Positions 7,909 to 16,202 of a DNA stretch of 64,000 bases are shown one piece after another. Made by a program: the position numbers and the translations under genes. Numbering within the stretch: the first letter of the stretch is position 1; each line of letters begins with the position of its first letter. The stretch lies in NCBI RefSeq assembly GCF_024347515.1, contig NZ_AP025493.1, positions 1,116,001 through 1,180,000 of the forward strand, in the 5' to 3' direction. A model generated the notes under the pieces. It saw only the letters and a list, made by a program, of their open reading frames with translations. It was not told where the DNA came from and did not search any database. This DNA is from Vibrio gigantis (GTDB lineage: Bacteria > Pseudomonadota > Gammaproteobacteria > Enterobacterales > Vibrionaceae).

Positions 7909-8844
7909 TTATTTTTTCTGTTGATGATTAGCTTGTTGTTGGTATGGATGATGTTGGTGCCAGTGATTGGCAATATCGATTCGACGACATAGCCACACAC
8001 TATCGTGCTGTTTGACGTAATCTAGGAAACGTCTTAACGCAGCAATACGACCGGGGCGACCAATCAGCCGACAGTGCAACCCAACCGACATCATTTTCGG
8101 TGCGGTTTCGCCTTCCATATAAAGGGTGTCAAAAGTGTCTTTTAGATACTGGAAGAACTGTTCACCTGAGTTGAAACCTTGCGCGGTAGAAAAACGCATG
8201 TCGTTCACATCGAGTGTGTAAGGGATCACCAATTGAGGGTGACCCGTTTCGGTATGCCAATAAGGCAGGTCATCATCGTAGGCATCTGAGTCATAAAGAA
8301 AGCCACCTTCTTCCGCAACCAAGCGACGAGTATTTGGGCCCGTTCGACCTGTGTACCAGCCTTGTGGGCGTTGGCCCGTCACTTCCTGGATGATCTCAAT
8401 CGCTTTGGTCATGTGATCACGCTCTTCAGACTCATCAATGTATTGATAGTCTATCCAGCGGTAGCCGTGGCTACAGATTTCGTGTCCCGCTTCGACCATG
8501 GCTTTGGCAACATCTGGGTGACGCTCGATCGCCATCGCAACGGCAAATACGGTCAGTGGGATTTCATATTCATCGAACAAGCGAAGAACACGCCATACAC
8601 CCGCACGGCTGCCATATTCATAGATGGATTCCATACTGATGTGACGTTCGCCTTTGATCGGTTGCGCTGACGGGATCTCTGAAAGAAAGGCTTCAGACTC
8701 GTCGTCTCCATGTAACAAACAACGCTCACCGCCCTCTTCATAGTTCAATACAAAAGAAACCGCGACGCGCGCATTACCTGGCCATTGAGGGTTTGGAGGG
8801 TTAGTTCCGTAACCGATCAAATTTCTTGAATAATCCTTATTCAT
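7909..8844 (-). CDS. puuE: PuuE allantoinase (polysaccharide-deacetylase-like)
   Basis: Hydrolyses allantoin to allantoate. It is the metal-independent allantoinase related to polysaccharide deacetylases, unrelated to the AllB amidohydrolases. It has 311 residues. The N-terminus YSRNLIGYGTNPPNPQWPGNARVAVSFVLNYEEGGE is diagnostic. The deacetylase fold follows with YGSRAGVWRVLRLF, GHEICSHGYRWIDYQ and GWYTGRTGPNTRRL. The C-terminal HHPYQQQANHQQKK is a Gln/His-rich tail. It is the first gene of the minus operon, and its 411-bp upstream region, shared with uraH, carries two different operator-like motifs. No urate-producing xanthine dehydrogenase is in the window, so that step must be encoded elsewhere. 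Confidence 0.95.
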   Translation of the reverse strand: MNKDYSRNLIGYGTNPPNPQWPGNARVAVSFVLNYEEGGERCLLHGDDESEAFLSEIPSAQPIKGERHISMESIYEYGSRAGVWRVLRLFDEYEIPLTVFAVAMAIERHPDVAKAMVEAGHEICSHGYRWIDYQYIDESEERDHMTKAIEIIQEVTGQRPQGWYTGRTGPNTRRLVAEEGGFLYDSDAYDDDLPYWHTETGHPQLVIPYTLDVNDMRFSTAQGFNSGEQFFQYLKDTFDTLYMEGETAPKMMSVGLHCRLIGRPGRIAALRRFLDYVKQHDSVWLCRRIDIANHWHQHHPYQQQANHQQKK

Positions 8845-8954
8845 CCAAGTACTCCTAACATAAGTGGTTGGCTTAGCCGCTCTTTAAGTGAGTCACCAAA
8901 TGTTTCAATCAAATGGATTCTCGATAAACAGAGCAACCTTACCCCTGTACATTT

Positions 8955-8966
8955 ATTGTATACAAT
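8955..8966. promoter_or_regulatory. Operator-like palindrome ATTGTATACAAT upstream of puuE
   Basis: Perfect 12-bp palindrome about 110 bp before the puuE start. The core TTGTATACAA recurs before gcl (28498) and aceB (28750). The shape fits operators of GntR/FCD-type repressors; the binding protein is not encoded in the window. Confidence 0.65.
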
Positions 8967-8970
8967 TATT

Positions 8971-8988
8971 TATCTTAATGTAAAGATT
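8971..8988. promoter_or_regulatory. PecS-like operator candidate upstream of puuE
   Basis: TATCTTAATGTAAAGATT matches 16 of 18 bases of the near-perfect palindrome in the pecS-pecM intergenic region (33811-33828). It sits four bases from the ATTGTATACAAT site, so two regulators could compete or cooperate here. Confidence 0.55.
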
Positions 8989-9136
8989 TTGTTATTCAAG
9001 TTAAATTTAAGCTCTTTAATCATTTAAAAACAAAAACTTAACAAAGTGCAAACTCACTAAAAAACGATAATTAAGATCTATAAAGTCAGAAAAAACGACA
9101 CAATGGTTAACATTTTTCCAACAATTAGCTTTACTA

Positions 9137-9148
9137 ATTGTGTACAGT
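9137..9148. promoter_or_regulatory. Imperfect TTGTATACAA-type site upstream of uraH
   Basis: ATTGTGTACAGT matches 10 of 12 bases of the puuE/gcl palindrome and lies about 107 bp before uraH. This is weaker evidence than the perfect copies. Confidence 0.35.
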
Positions 9149-9255
9149 TCGTACATAGTTAGTGATAACAAAGTGACCAGTTGCATTCTTTGCAAGGTCG
9201 AAACAGACAGATAAACCACGGAACAGAGGAGCGCTAAAAGCGCTATTAAGGGACT

Positions 9256-9609
9256 ATGGGAAGACTAACAACACACGTATTAGACACTACTCACGGCTTA
9301 CCAGGTGCAGAGATCAAGGTAGAGCTTTATAAGGTCAATGAAGACTCAACAGAAAAGCTGGCGACGGTACTCACCAACTCCGATGGCCGAACCGATGCGC
9401 CGATTCTGGCAGGGAATGATTTCCGACCAGGGAAATATCAATTGGTGTTCTACGTTGCGGATTACTACAAAAGCAAAGGTGTAGAATTGGATGGTGTGCC
9501 CTTCTTAGATGATGTGGTGATTCGTTTCGGCTTAGATGACCCAGAAGCGCATTATCATGTCCCTCTTCTCGTCTCGCCTTACAGTTTCTCAACCTATCGG
9601 GGCAGTTAG
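9256..9609 (+). CDS. uraH: 5-Hydroxyisourate hydrolase (transthyretin-like)
   Basis: Hydrolyses 5-hydroxyisourate, the product of PuuD, to OHCU, the substrate of UraD. It is a 117-residue transthyretin-related protein with all family signatures. LTTHVLDTTHGLPGA at the start contains H7, GRTD contains R45, AHYHVPLL contains the second active-site His pair (H99, H101), and the C-terminus is YRGS. The short AAGGGA before the ATG is the ribosome site. It heads the plus-strand arm of the cluster and is transcribed divergently from puuE, so the two arms together supply every step from urate to glyoxylate. No periplasmic signal is present, so the enzyme is cytoplasmic. Confidence 0.95.
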   Translation: MGRLTTHVLDTTHGLPGAEIKVELYKVNEDSTEKLATVLTNSDGRTDAPILAGNDFRPGKYQLVFYVADYYKSKGVELDGVPFLDDVVIRFGLDDPEAHYHVPLLVSPYSFSTYRGS

Positions 9610-9869
9610 TCCCGTGACCTAGAACTTCGAACTAGGCTCAACCGACAAATATTAAACAGATTAGTGCGTGCATCCAAAATAATGCGCGCTCATTAAACAC
9701 GCTCATATAAAAATACTAACAACGTTAATAGTTAGAGGTTAATAGCTATAAAACAGATAGTTAGAAACTGATAACTAAAGAAATAGCGGCTAGGAAAAAA
9801 CCTTAAAACTTAATATTGAAATCTCGCTGTATTCAATAAATGGATCACAACATAAAAGGACTTGCTGAC

Positions 9870-11213
9870 ATGAGTGAGAGTAAAACAGAAATACTCAACC
9901 AAGATGCGAATAACGGAATTTTAGAGAAACTCTTTAAAATTAAGGCACACGGGAGCAGTGTGAAAAATGAGTTGGTCGGGGGTGTCACGACCTTCGCCAC
10001 CATGGCATACATTATCTTCGTTAACCCACAAATTATGGCCGCATCAGGTATGGACGCGGGGGCCGTATTCGTCGCTACCTGTATTGGTGCTGCGATCGGT
10101 TGTTTGCTAATGGGGTTATTTGCGAACTGGCCTGTCGGCCTTGCGCCGGGTATGGGTCTGAATGCCTTCTTCTCGTTCACTGTAGTAAGCGAAATGGGCT
10201 ACAGCTGGGAAGTGGCACTGGGTGCAGTGTTCATCTCCGGTATCTTGTTCGTCGGAATGAGCTTCTACAAAGTCCGCCAATGGATAATTGAAAGTATCCC
10301 AGTGAGTCTGCGTTATTCCATGACAGCGGGTGTTGGTTTATTTCTGGGCCTGATTGGCCTGAAAACAGCAGGTATCGTCGTTGAAAACCCAGCAACTTTG
10401 GTTTCATTAGGTGACTTCACCAAACCTGAAGCTCTACTTGCAGCTATCGCATTCCTTATCATCGCAGTTCTGAGTGAACGCAAGGTATTTGGCGCAGTGT
10501 TAATCGGTATTTTGAGTGTAACTCTGGTCGGCATGATGCTTGGCCTCGTTCACTACAACGGTTTCTTCGCAGCCCCACCAAGTTTAGCTCCTACGTTCCT
10601 AAAGATGGATATTATGGGTGCGCTTGATGTTTCGATGATCAGCGTTATCTTGGCTTTCCTTTTTGTAAACATGTTCGATACCGCGGGTACTTTGATGGGC
10701 GTGGCTGAGCGTGCAAACCTAACTAACCCTGAAACGGGCAAAATTGAAGGTCTGAGCAAAGCACTGAAAGCCGATAGTATCTCAAGTGTTGCAGGTGCGT
10801 GTGTGGGTTGTCCACCTGTCACCAGTTACGTAGAAAGTGCTGCAGGTGTTGCAGCCGGTGCTCGAACAGGCCTATCTGCTATTGTAGTTGGCGCTTTGTT
10901 CTTAGCGGCGATTTTCCTATCACCGCTTGCTGGCATGATCCCGGCTTACGCCACCTCTGGCGCGTTAATTTACGTAGCGTTTGTGATGATGAGCAGCATG
11001 CAGCACGTTGATTGGAAAGATTTCACCAACGGTGCACCCGCAGCGATTACCGCTTTGATGATGCCACTGACGTTCTCTATCGCGAATGGTATCGCACTGG
11101 GCTTCATTACCTACACAGTACTTAAGCTGGCGACAGGTAAAACAAAAGACGTATCAATTTCGATGTACTTCCTAGCGGCTATCTTCGTTGCCAAGCTGGT
11201 GTTCATCGGATAA
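9870..11213 (+). CDS. NCS2-family hypoxanthine/guanine/adenine-type permease (AzgA-like)
   Basis: Proton-linked purine base uptake across the inner membrane. The 447 residues carry the AzgA/AdeP/GhxP pattern: NELVGGVTTFATMAYIIFVNPQIM at the first helix, GLAPGMGLNAFFSF (TM3), FVNMFDTAGTLMGVAERAN (TM8) and GACVGCPPVTSYVESAAGVAAGARTGLSA (TM10), with about 12-14 hydrophobic segments. The exact base cannot be read from sequence; hypoxanthine/guanine or adenine are typical. An ATG ten codons earlier (9840) has no ribosome site, while AAAGGA lies nine bases before the ATG at 9870. It is 260 bp downstream of uraH with no clear terminator between, so it may have its own promoter or share the uraH transcript. 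Confidence 0.88.
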   Translation: MSESKTEILNQDANNGILEKLFKIKAHGSSVKNELVGGVTTFATMAYIIFVNPQIMAASGMDAGAVFVATCIGAAIGCLLMGLFANWPVGLAPGMGLNAFFSFTVVSEMGYSWEVALGAVFISGILFVGMSFYKVRQWIIESIPVSLRYSMTAGVGLFLGLIGLKTAGIVVENPATLVSLGDFTKPEALLAAIAFLIIAVLSERKVFGAVLIGILSVTLVGMMLGLVHYNGFFAAPPSLAPTFLKMDIMGALDVSMISVILAFLFVNMFDTAGTLMGVAERANLTNPETGKIEGLSKALKADSISSVAGACVGCPPVTSYVESAAGVAAGARTGLSAIVVGALFLAAIFLSPLAGMIPAYATSGALIYVAFVMMSSMQHVDWKDFTNGAPAAITALMMPLTFSIANGIALGFITYTVLKLATGKTKDVSISMYFLAAIFVAKLVFIG

Positions 11214-11236
11214 TCAATACAGCAACATGATTTATT

Positions 11237-11260
11237 GCTTGGCTCATTCATGAGCCAAGC
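11237..11260 (+). terminator. Hairpin after the AzgA-like permease gene
   Basis: Perfect 10-bp stem GCTTGGCTCA / TGAGCCAAGC with a TTCA loop, 23 bp after the stop. No U-run follows, so it may be a leaky or Rho-assisted stop, or an mRNA-stabilising end. Confidence 0.5.
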
Positions 11261-11435
11261 TACTAACACACAATCTACCGACAAAATTGCTAAGAAAGCT
11301 AATTGTATTAATACGCGGAACGCAGATACATTCCGTCCCTTTAATGCACCTTTTTTATGACCCTACGCAGTTTGTAGAAGTCATTATTTGACCGCCAGTC
11401 GCCTGTAAATGGAAACGCAGGCAGAGGAATATCAA

Positions 11436-12887
11436 ATGAAACTTCTGTACACCCTAAATGAAAGACCGCCTCACGGCTTAACCTTTTTACTCGCTTTACA
11501 GCATATGCTCGCCTCGATAGGTGGCATCGTCGCTGTTCCCCTCATTGTCGGCGCTTCTATCGGCCTACCTAACACAGAGATCGTTTCACTGATCAATGCG
11601 GCACTGTTGGCATCCGGTATTGTGACCGTTGCTCAATGTCTTGGCTTTGGCCCTGTCGGCATTCGACTGCCCGTGGTTATGGGTTCGAGCTTCGCCTTTT
11701 TAGGTGTGGCGATCTCAATCGGTAACGAAGGTGGTGTCGCCGCTATCATGGGATCGGCGCTGATCGGCTCGTTCGTGGTCATTGCTGCCAGCTTCTATAT
11801 GGACAAGGTTCGAAAGCTGTTCCCAACCGTGGTAAGTGGTGTGGTGGTTACCCTAATCGGCTTAACCATTTTACCGGTTGCCATGAACTGGGTCGGAGAC
11901 TCTCCTGCCAATTCAGAACAATTCGCCACGCTACCTAAACTGTTCCTAGCCCTTGTCTCACTGGGCATTGTGGTTGGTGTATCGGTTTACTGTAAAGGCG
12001 CGGTTGCTGCCTCTGCTATCGTGATTGGTTTAGCGGGAGGCTACATTGTGGCGCTATCGCTCGGCATGGTAGACCTTGAACAAATCAGCTCTGCCGCTTG
12101 GGTTGGTGGCCCAGAACCATTCAAATATGGCTTTACCTTTTCTGCCAGCGCCATCATCAGCATGAGCTTGGTATACATAGTGGTTATCGCTGAAGCAACG
12201 GGCGACTTCATGGCACTGGGCAACAACTGCCAAACCAAAGTTAGTGGTAAAGATCTAAAACGTGGATTACTAGGTGATGGCCTTGGTAGTACGCTCTCTT
12301 CAATTCTAACGGCGATGCCATTGGCATCATTCAGCCAAAACGTTGGTATTGTCGGTATCACAGGTGTTGCAAGTCGCTATGTCGTAGCAGCAACAGGTGG
12401 TTTGCTAATTTTAGGCGGTTTATTCCCGAAATTAGCCGCTATTGCCGTCACCATTCCTAAACCTGTTTTGGGTGGTGTGGGTTTTGTGATGTTCGGAATG
12501 ATTGCCTACGCAGGTATTCGCATGTTGATCAAAGCCGCAGACACCAAGCGAAATGCCTTGGTAATCTGTGTGGGGTTGGCGTCTGGTTTAGCTGTTACCT
12601 TCGAACCGAGATTACTTCAACATTTACCGCATGATCTAGCGAACTTTCTTCACTCTGGCATCACGACCGGTACTATCATGACCGTGCTACTGAACCTTGT
12701 GTTACCGAAATCTTCACGAGCAGAAGAACAAGAAGCACTAGCCGAAAGCCAGGCACAAGTAGAACTAGAAATGAAAGAGCAAGCTGAAGAAGCACTAGTG
12801 TCAGACGAGCAATTAGAGATTCAACAAGCCAGTACTGAGATTGATGTTCAAGCGGCATCAGAAAACCCTGAACCGAAAGCGAACTAA
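11436..12887 (+). CDS. NCS2-family xanthine/urate permease
   Basis: Proton symporter of the uracil-xanthine permease branch of NCS2, likely importing urate and/or xanthine, since it sits among urate-degrading genes. It has 483 residues. FLLALQHMLASIGGIVAVPLIVG (TM1), FGPVGIRLPVVMGSSFAFLG, VIAEATGDFMALG (TM8) and ASFSQNVGIVGITGVASRYV (the signature between TM9 and TM10) are all present. The last 55 or so residues form an unusual polar tail rich in Glu, Gln and Ala, beyond the transport fold and probably cytoplasmic. The frame opens nine codons earlier, but AGAGGA seven bases before the ATG at 11436 supports this start. Substrate choice between urate and xanthine is inference from context. Confidence 0.88.
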   Translation: MKLLYTLNERPPHGLTFLLALQHMLASIGGIVAVPLIVGASIGLPNTEIVSLINAALLASGIVTVAQCLGFGPVGIRLPVVMGSSFAFLGVAISIGNEGGVAAIMGSALIGSFVVIAASFYMDKVRKLFPTVVSGVVVTLIGLTILPVAMNWVGDSPANSEQFATLPKLFLALVSLGIVVGVSVYCKGAVAASAIVIGLAGGYIVALSLGMVDLEQISSAAWVGGPEPFKYGFTFSASAIISMSLVYIVVIAEATGDFMALGNNCQTKVSGKDLKRGLLGDGLGSTLSSILTAMPLASFSQNVGIVGITGVASRYVVAATGGLLILGGLFPKLAAIAVTIPKPVLGGVGFVMFGMIAYAGIRMLIKAADTKRNALVICVGLASGLAVTFEPRLLQHLPHDLANFLHSGITTGTIMTVLLNLVLPKSSRAEEQEALAESQAQVELEMKEQAEEALVSDEQLEIQQASTEIDVQAASENPEPKAN

Positions 12888-13067
12888 CTAGCTAAGTCTC
12901 GAGCTAGCTAATTCACTGACTAAAGTAAAACCGATTTCCACAGAATCAGGGGCAAATTAGAACATTGAAAATTTTAACGTTCCTGATTCGAATTTATCTT
13001 TCAACAACAAATACCAAATAAAGACCCTCTTCCCTGAAAAGGCTGAGATGGCTAAGGACTACTATGA

Positions 13068-14429
13068 ATGGAAACCATCTGGATTAAGAATCCTCTCGCA
13101 ATCTACACTGGCTCACACGCTGATGCAGAAGGCGGTATTGTCATAAAAGGTAATAAAATCATTGAACTGGTTGGTAAACACAAAGAACCAACCTTACCCG
13201 TAGATTACAGCGTCGATGCCTCTCGTCATGTTGTAACTCCTGGGCTTATCAATGCACACCACCACTTCTATCAAACTCTGACGCGTGCCTACCCCGGCGC
13301 ACTGAATAAAGAGCTCTTCCACTGGCTGCAAAGCCTCTACCCAGTTTGGGCAAACCTCGATTCTGAAATGATGAGCCTAGCCACAGAACTGGCTCTGGTT
13401 GAGCTGATGATGTCGGGCTGCACCACCGCATCCGATCACCATTACTTATTACCAAACGGGCTTGAGCACGCTATTGATTTACAAGTCGAGGCGGCCGAGA
13501 AGCTGGGTGTAAGAGCGATATTTACTCGCGGATCCATGAGCCTTGGGGAAGATGAAGGTGGACTACCTCCACGACACACCATTCAAACCGAACAAACCAT
13601 CATTGATGACAGCCAACGCTTGATTCGCGATTACCACCAGCGTGATGACGGGGCGATGATTCAAATCGCACTCGCGCCTTGTTCGCCGTTCTCAGTCACC
13701 ACAGATCTGATGAAAGAAACCGCCAAGATCAGTGAGCGTGAGAACGTAATGATGCACACGCACTTATGTGAAACACTGGATGAAGAGGACTTCTGTATTG
13801 AGAAGTTTGGCCTGCGCCCTGTGGATTACCTAGAGGATGTGGGTTGGTTAAACGAACGCACTTGGCTTGCTCATGGCATTCACTTCAATCCAGAAGAGAT
13901 CAAACGTTTAGGTAAAGCGGGAATCGGTATTAGCCACTGCCCTACCTCCAATATGATGTTGGCTTCCGGTATTTGTAAGAACAACGACCTTGAAGCCGCT
14001 GGCGTAAAAGTGGGGCTTGGTGTGGACGGTTCCGCCTCAAACGATGGCTCCAATATGATTGCCGAAGTGCGCATGGCGATGTATCTACAACGCCTGCAAT
14101 ATGGTTCGGCTAACGTCTCCCATTTCGATGCCCTACGCTGGGCAACCTCAGGCTCTGCTGCCGCTATGGGACGAACTGATATTGGTACGCTAGAGGTCGG
14201 TAAACAAGCCGACATCGCGATGTTCAAGCTTGATGACATTCGCTTCTCTGGCAGCCACGACCCACTCGCCGCACTATTGCTTTGTGGTGCTCAACAAGCA
14301 GATAAAGTGATGGTTGCAGGTAAGTGGCGAGTTAAGGATGGCGCTGTGATTGGCGTAGACATGGAGCAACTCATGCACCGCCACCATGCGGCAGCCATGA
14401 AGTTAGGTAAGCTAGCGATGAATAACTAG
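13068..14429 (+). CDS. 8-Oxoguanine deaminase (amidohydrolase)
   Basis: Zinc amidohydrolase that most likely deaminates 8-oxoguanine to urate, feeding PuuD directly. It has 453 residues. Metal and substrate motifs in order are VVTPGLINAHHHFYQTLTR (H64, H66), VMMHTHLCE, LAHGIHF and GLGVDGSASND (catalytic Asp). HHHFYQTLTRAYPGALNKELFHWLQSLYPVW is the pattern I associate with 8-oxoguanine deaminases, against MTA/SAH or guanine deaminases. The C-terminal ...HRHHAAAMKLGKLA also fits. The ribosome site AAGGA lies nine bases before the ATG. It is 180 bp after the urate/xanthine permease on the same strand and ends at a terminator shared with the convergent gene. A role on hydroxylated triazines is a less likely alternative. 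Confidence 0.85.
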   Translation: METIWIKNPLAIYTGSHADAEGGIVIKGNKIIELVGKHKEPTLPVDYSVDASRHVVTPGLINAHHHFYQTLTRAYPGALNKELFHWLQSLYPVWANLDSEMMSLATELALVELMMSGCTTASDHHYLLPNGLEHAIDLQVEAAEKLGVRAIFTRGSMSLGEDEGGLPPRHTIQTEQTIIDDSQRLIRDYHQRDDGAMIQIALAPCSPFSVTTDLMKETAKISERENVMMHTHLCETLDEEDFCIEKFGLRPVDYLEDVGWLNERTWLAHGIHFNPEEIKRLGKAGIGISHCPTSNMMLASGICKNNDLEAAGVKVGLGVDGSASNDGSNMIAEVRMAMYLQRLQYGSANVSHFDALRWATSGSAAAMGRTDIGTLEVGKQADIAMFKLDDIRFSGSHDPLAALLLCGAQQADKVMVAGKWRVKDGAVIGVDMEQLMHRHHAAAMKLGKLAMNN

Positions 14430-14460
14430 GTATGTGTTATCTAAGTAACACGAAAACAAA

Positions 14461-14483
14461 AAGGCCGACGTAATGTCGGCCTT
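14461..14483. terminator. Bidirectional terminator between the deaminase and the convergent lipoprotein gene
   Basis: Perfect 9-bp stem AAGGCCGAC / GTCGGCCTT, loop GTAAT, with U-runs on both sides (TTGTTATTTTTATT on plus, TTTTTGTTTT on minus). Confidence 0.9.
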
Positions 14484-14520
14484 GTTATTTTTATTCGATT
14501 TTTAGAATCAGGTTTGCGTC

Positions 14521-15957
14521 CTAATCCATCAAACTTTTAGACTTAATCGCCTTCTTAGAAAGCTCTTTCGCAAACTCGGTAATGTCGGCTTCAAACTCAA
14601 CGACACTCTGGCGAATGTCATCCAGTTGAACAGTTTGCATTACGCGGTTTTCCATTACGATTTGGCCGTTAACAATCGTCGTGTCGATGTTGCTCGGGTT
14701 CGCTTGATAAACCAAGGTCGCGTATGGGTCATAGCTTGGCATCATGTTCGCTGATTGTGTTTCGACAATCACGATGTCCGCTTTTTTACCTACTTCCAGA
14801 GAGCCAATTTGGTCTTCCATGTGTAGAGCTTTAGCGCCACCTAAGGTTGCCATCTCAATAACCTGTTCAGGGATCATGATAGTGCGATCAGAGTGCTTCA
14901 AGCGTTGCATGTTCGCTGCATAGCTTAGGGTGCGCATGATATCGACTTGGTTTGAGCTCATTGGGCCATCTGTTCCCAAGCCTACTCGCATGTCAGCACG
15001 GTACATATCCCATGCCGGTGCGATTCCGGTTGCGCCTTTAGCGTTCGCCATTGGGTTGTATGAGATCCCTGCGTCAGCTTGTTTTAGAAGCTTTTGATCG
15101 TTCTCTGAAAGGTGGATACCGTGAGCAATGACTACGCGCTCGTCCAGCACACCAATTTCATCCATGTATTCGACTGGGGATGTTGCTTTAGTTTCATCTT
15201 TGATGCGCTTCTCTTCGTTCGGAAACTCAGCAACGTGAATTAACACTGGCACATCGTATTGAGCAGACAGCTTGTTGATCTCTTGCAGCTTGTCTTTGCT
15301 CACCGTGTACACAGCATGTGGTGCATAAGCAGGCGTAATCAGCTCATCATTTTGGTACTGCTCAATGAAGCCTTTGGCATAATCGATGCCACCATAAGGT
15401 TCTTTCGCATCAACCACTGGGAACTTAATCACGGTTTCACCCAACACGGCACGCAGGCCAACTTCTTTGGTCGCTTTTGCCATTTCATCCATGTGGTAAT
15501 ACATATCGGCATAAGTCGTGACACCGCTTTGTGCCAGCTCGATAGAACCAAGCTTAGTCGCGTTATAAATCAGTTCACGGCTTAGCTTTTCGGCTTCAAG
15601 CGGGAAAAAGTAAGCGAACAATCGGTTGGAAATACCCTCTTCGCCTAAACCGCGAAACGCAATCATAGGAAGGTGGTTGTGAGCATTGACCATGCCTGGC
15701 ATAACAATACCGTCTTGAGCATCAATCACCTTTTCAGCGCGATATTGAGTAATCAAACCCTCATTACCTACTGCGATGATCTGGTCGTTTTTAACGACGA
15801 CAACACCATCTTCAATCACATCCATTTCAGAGTTGATAGTCAGGACTTGTCCATTAGTGATAATCAGATCGGCGTTGTATGTTTGAGTTGCCACTGTCGA
15901 ACCACAGCCAGCCAGTAAAACTGCGCTAATGGTGCATGCCAAGCTTTTAAGCGTCAT
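14521..15957 (-). CDS. Lipoprotein amidohydrolase (MTA/SAH-deaminase-like)
   Basis: A 478-residue metal-dependent amidohydrolase with a lipoprotein signal: MTLKSLACTISAVLLAGCGS, where LAGC is the lipobox. The enzyme would therefore be membrane-anchored outside the cytoplasm. Motifs are GMVNAHNHLPMIAFRG (metal H-x-H), VLIHVAEFPNEE, VIAHGIHL and GLGTDGPMSSN (catalytic Asp). This is the layout of MTA/SAH and related deaminases. The upstream GTG at 16002 has no ribosome site; starting at 15957 places the signal peptide at the N-terminus, with a weak AGG eight bases before. It is convergent with the 8-oxoguanine deaminase gene. The true substrate, perhaps a purine derivative taken from the medium, is unknown. 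Confidence 0.8.
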   Translation of the reverse strand: MTLKSLACTISAVLLAGCGSTVATQTYNADLIITNGQVLTINSEMDVIEDGVVVVKNDQIIAVGNEGLITQYRAEKVIDAQDGIVMPGMVNAHNHLPMIAFRGLGEEGISNRLFAYFFPLEAEKLSRELIYNATKLGSIELAQSGVTTYADMYYHMDEMAKATKEVGLRAVLGETVIKFPVVDAKEPYGGIDYAKGFIEQYQNDELITPAYAPHAVYTVSKDKLQEINKLSAQYDVPVLIHVAEFPNEEKRIKDETKATSPVEYMDEIGVLDERVVIAHGIHLSENDQKLLKQADAGISYNPMANAKGATGIAPAWDMYRADMRVGLGTDGPMSSNQVDIMRTLSYAANMQRLKHSDRTIMIPEQVIEMATLGGAKALHMEDQIGSLEVGKKADIVIVETQSANMMPSYDPYATLVYQANPSNIDTTIVNGQIVMENRVMQTVQLDDIRQSVVEFEADITEFAKELSKKAIKSKSLMD

Positions 15958-16014
15958 TGCTAAACCTATATGTTGTGCGTGTAATATTGTTAGGAGCTTC
16001 ACTTTAAGTTTTCA

Positions 16015-16056
16015 GCTTTTCGCTTTTCGCTTTTCGCTTTTCGCTTTTCGCTTTTC
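16015..16056. repeat. Six tandem copies of GCTTTTC
   Basis: Six perfect 7-bp units in the 5' leader region of the lipoprotein gene, about 58-100 bp before its start. A phase-variable or length-variable simple repeat is possible. On the minus strand it reads as GAAAAGC repeats. Confidence 0.9.
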
Positions 16057-16202
16057 AGAAGAATAAGTGCCGCTAATTTTCGCGACACTATAACCTGTTA
16101 TTTAAATGAAATGGCATACCTAATCGAGCCAGATTCAAGATAAATATGTAATTGCACAACAGGTCACAAATCCGAGCTTCAAGACTCGTTGATGTTAGCG
16201 TA

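Larger units (their letters stand above)
8845..9255. promoter_or_regulatory. Divergent puuE / uraH control region
   Basis: A 411-bp AT-rich region between two divergent catabolic transcription units. Near the puuE side it has ATTGTATACAAT (8955-8966) and TATCTTAATGTAAAGATT (8971-8988), four bases apart. Near the uraH side it has the imperfect ATTGTGTACAGT (9137-9148) followed by a CGTACATAG half-like sequence. No gene is seen. It is probably the main control point of urate breakdown. Confidence 0.65.
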
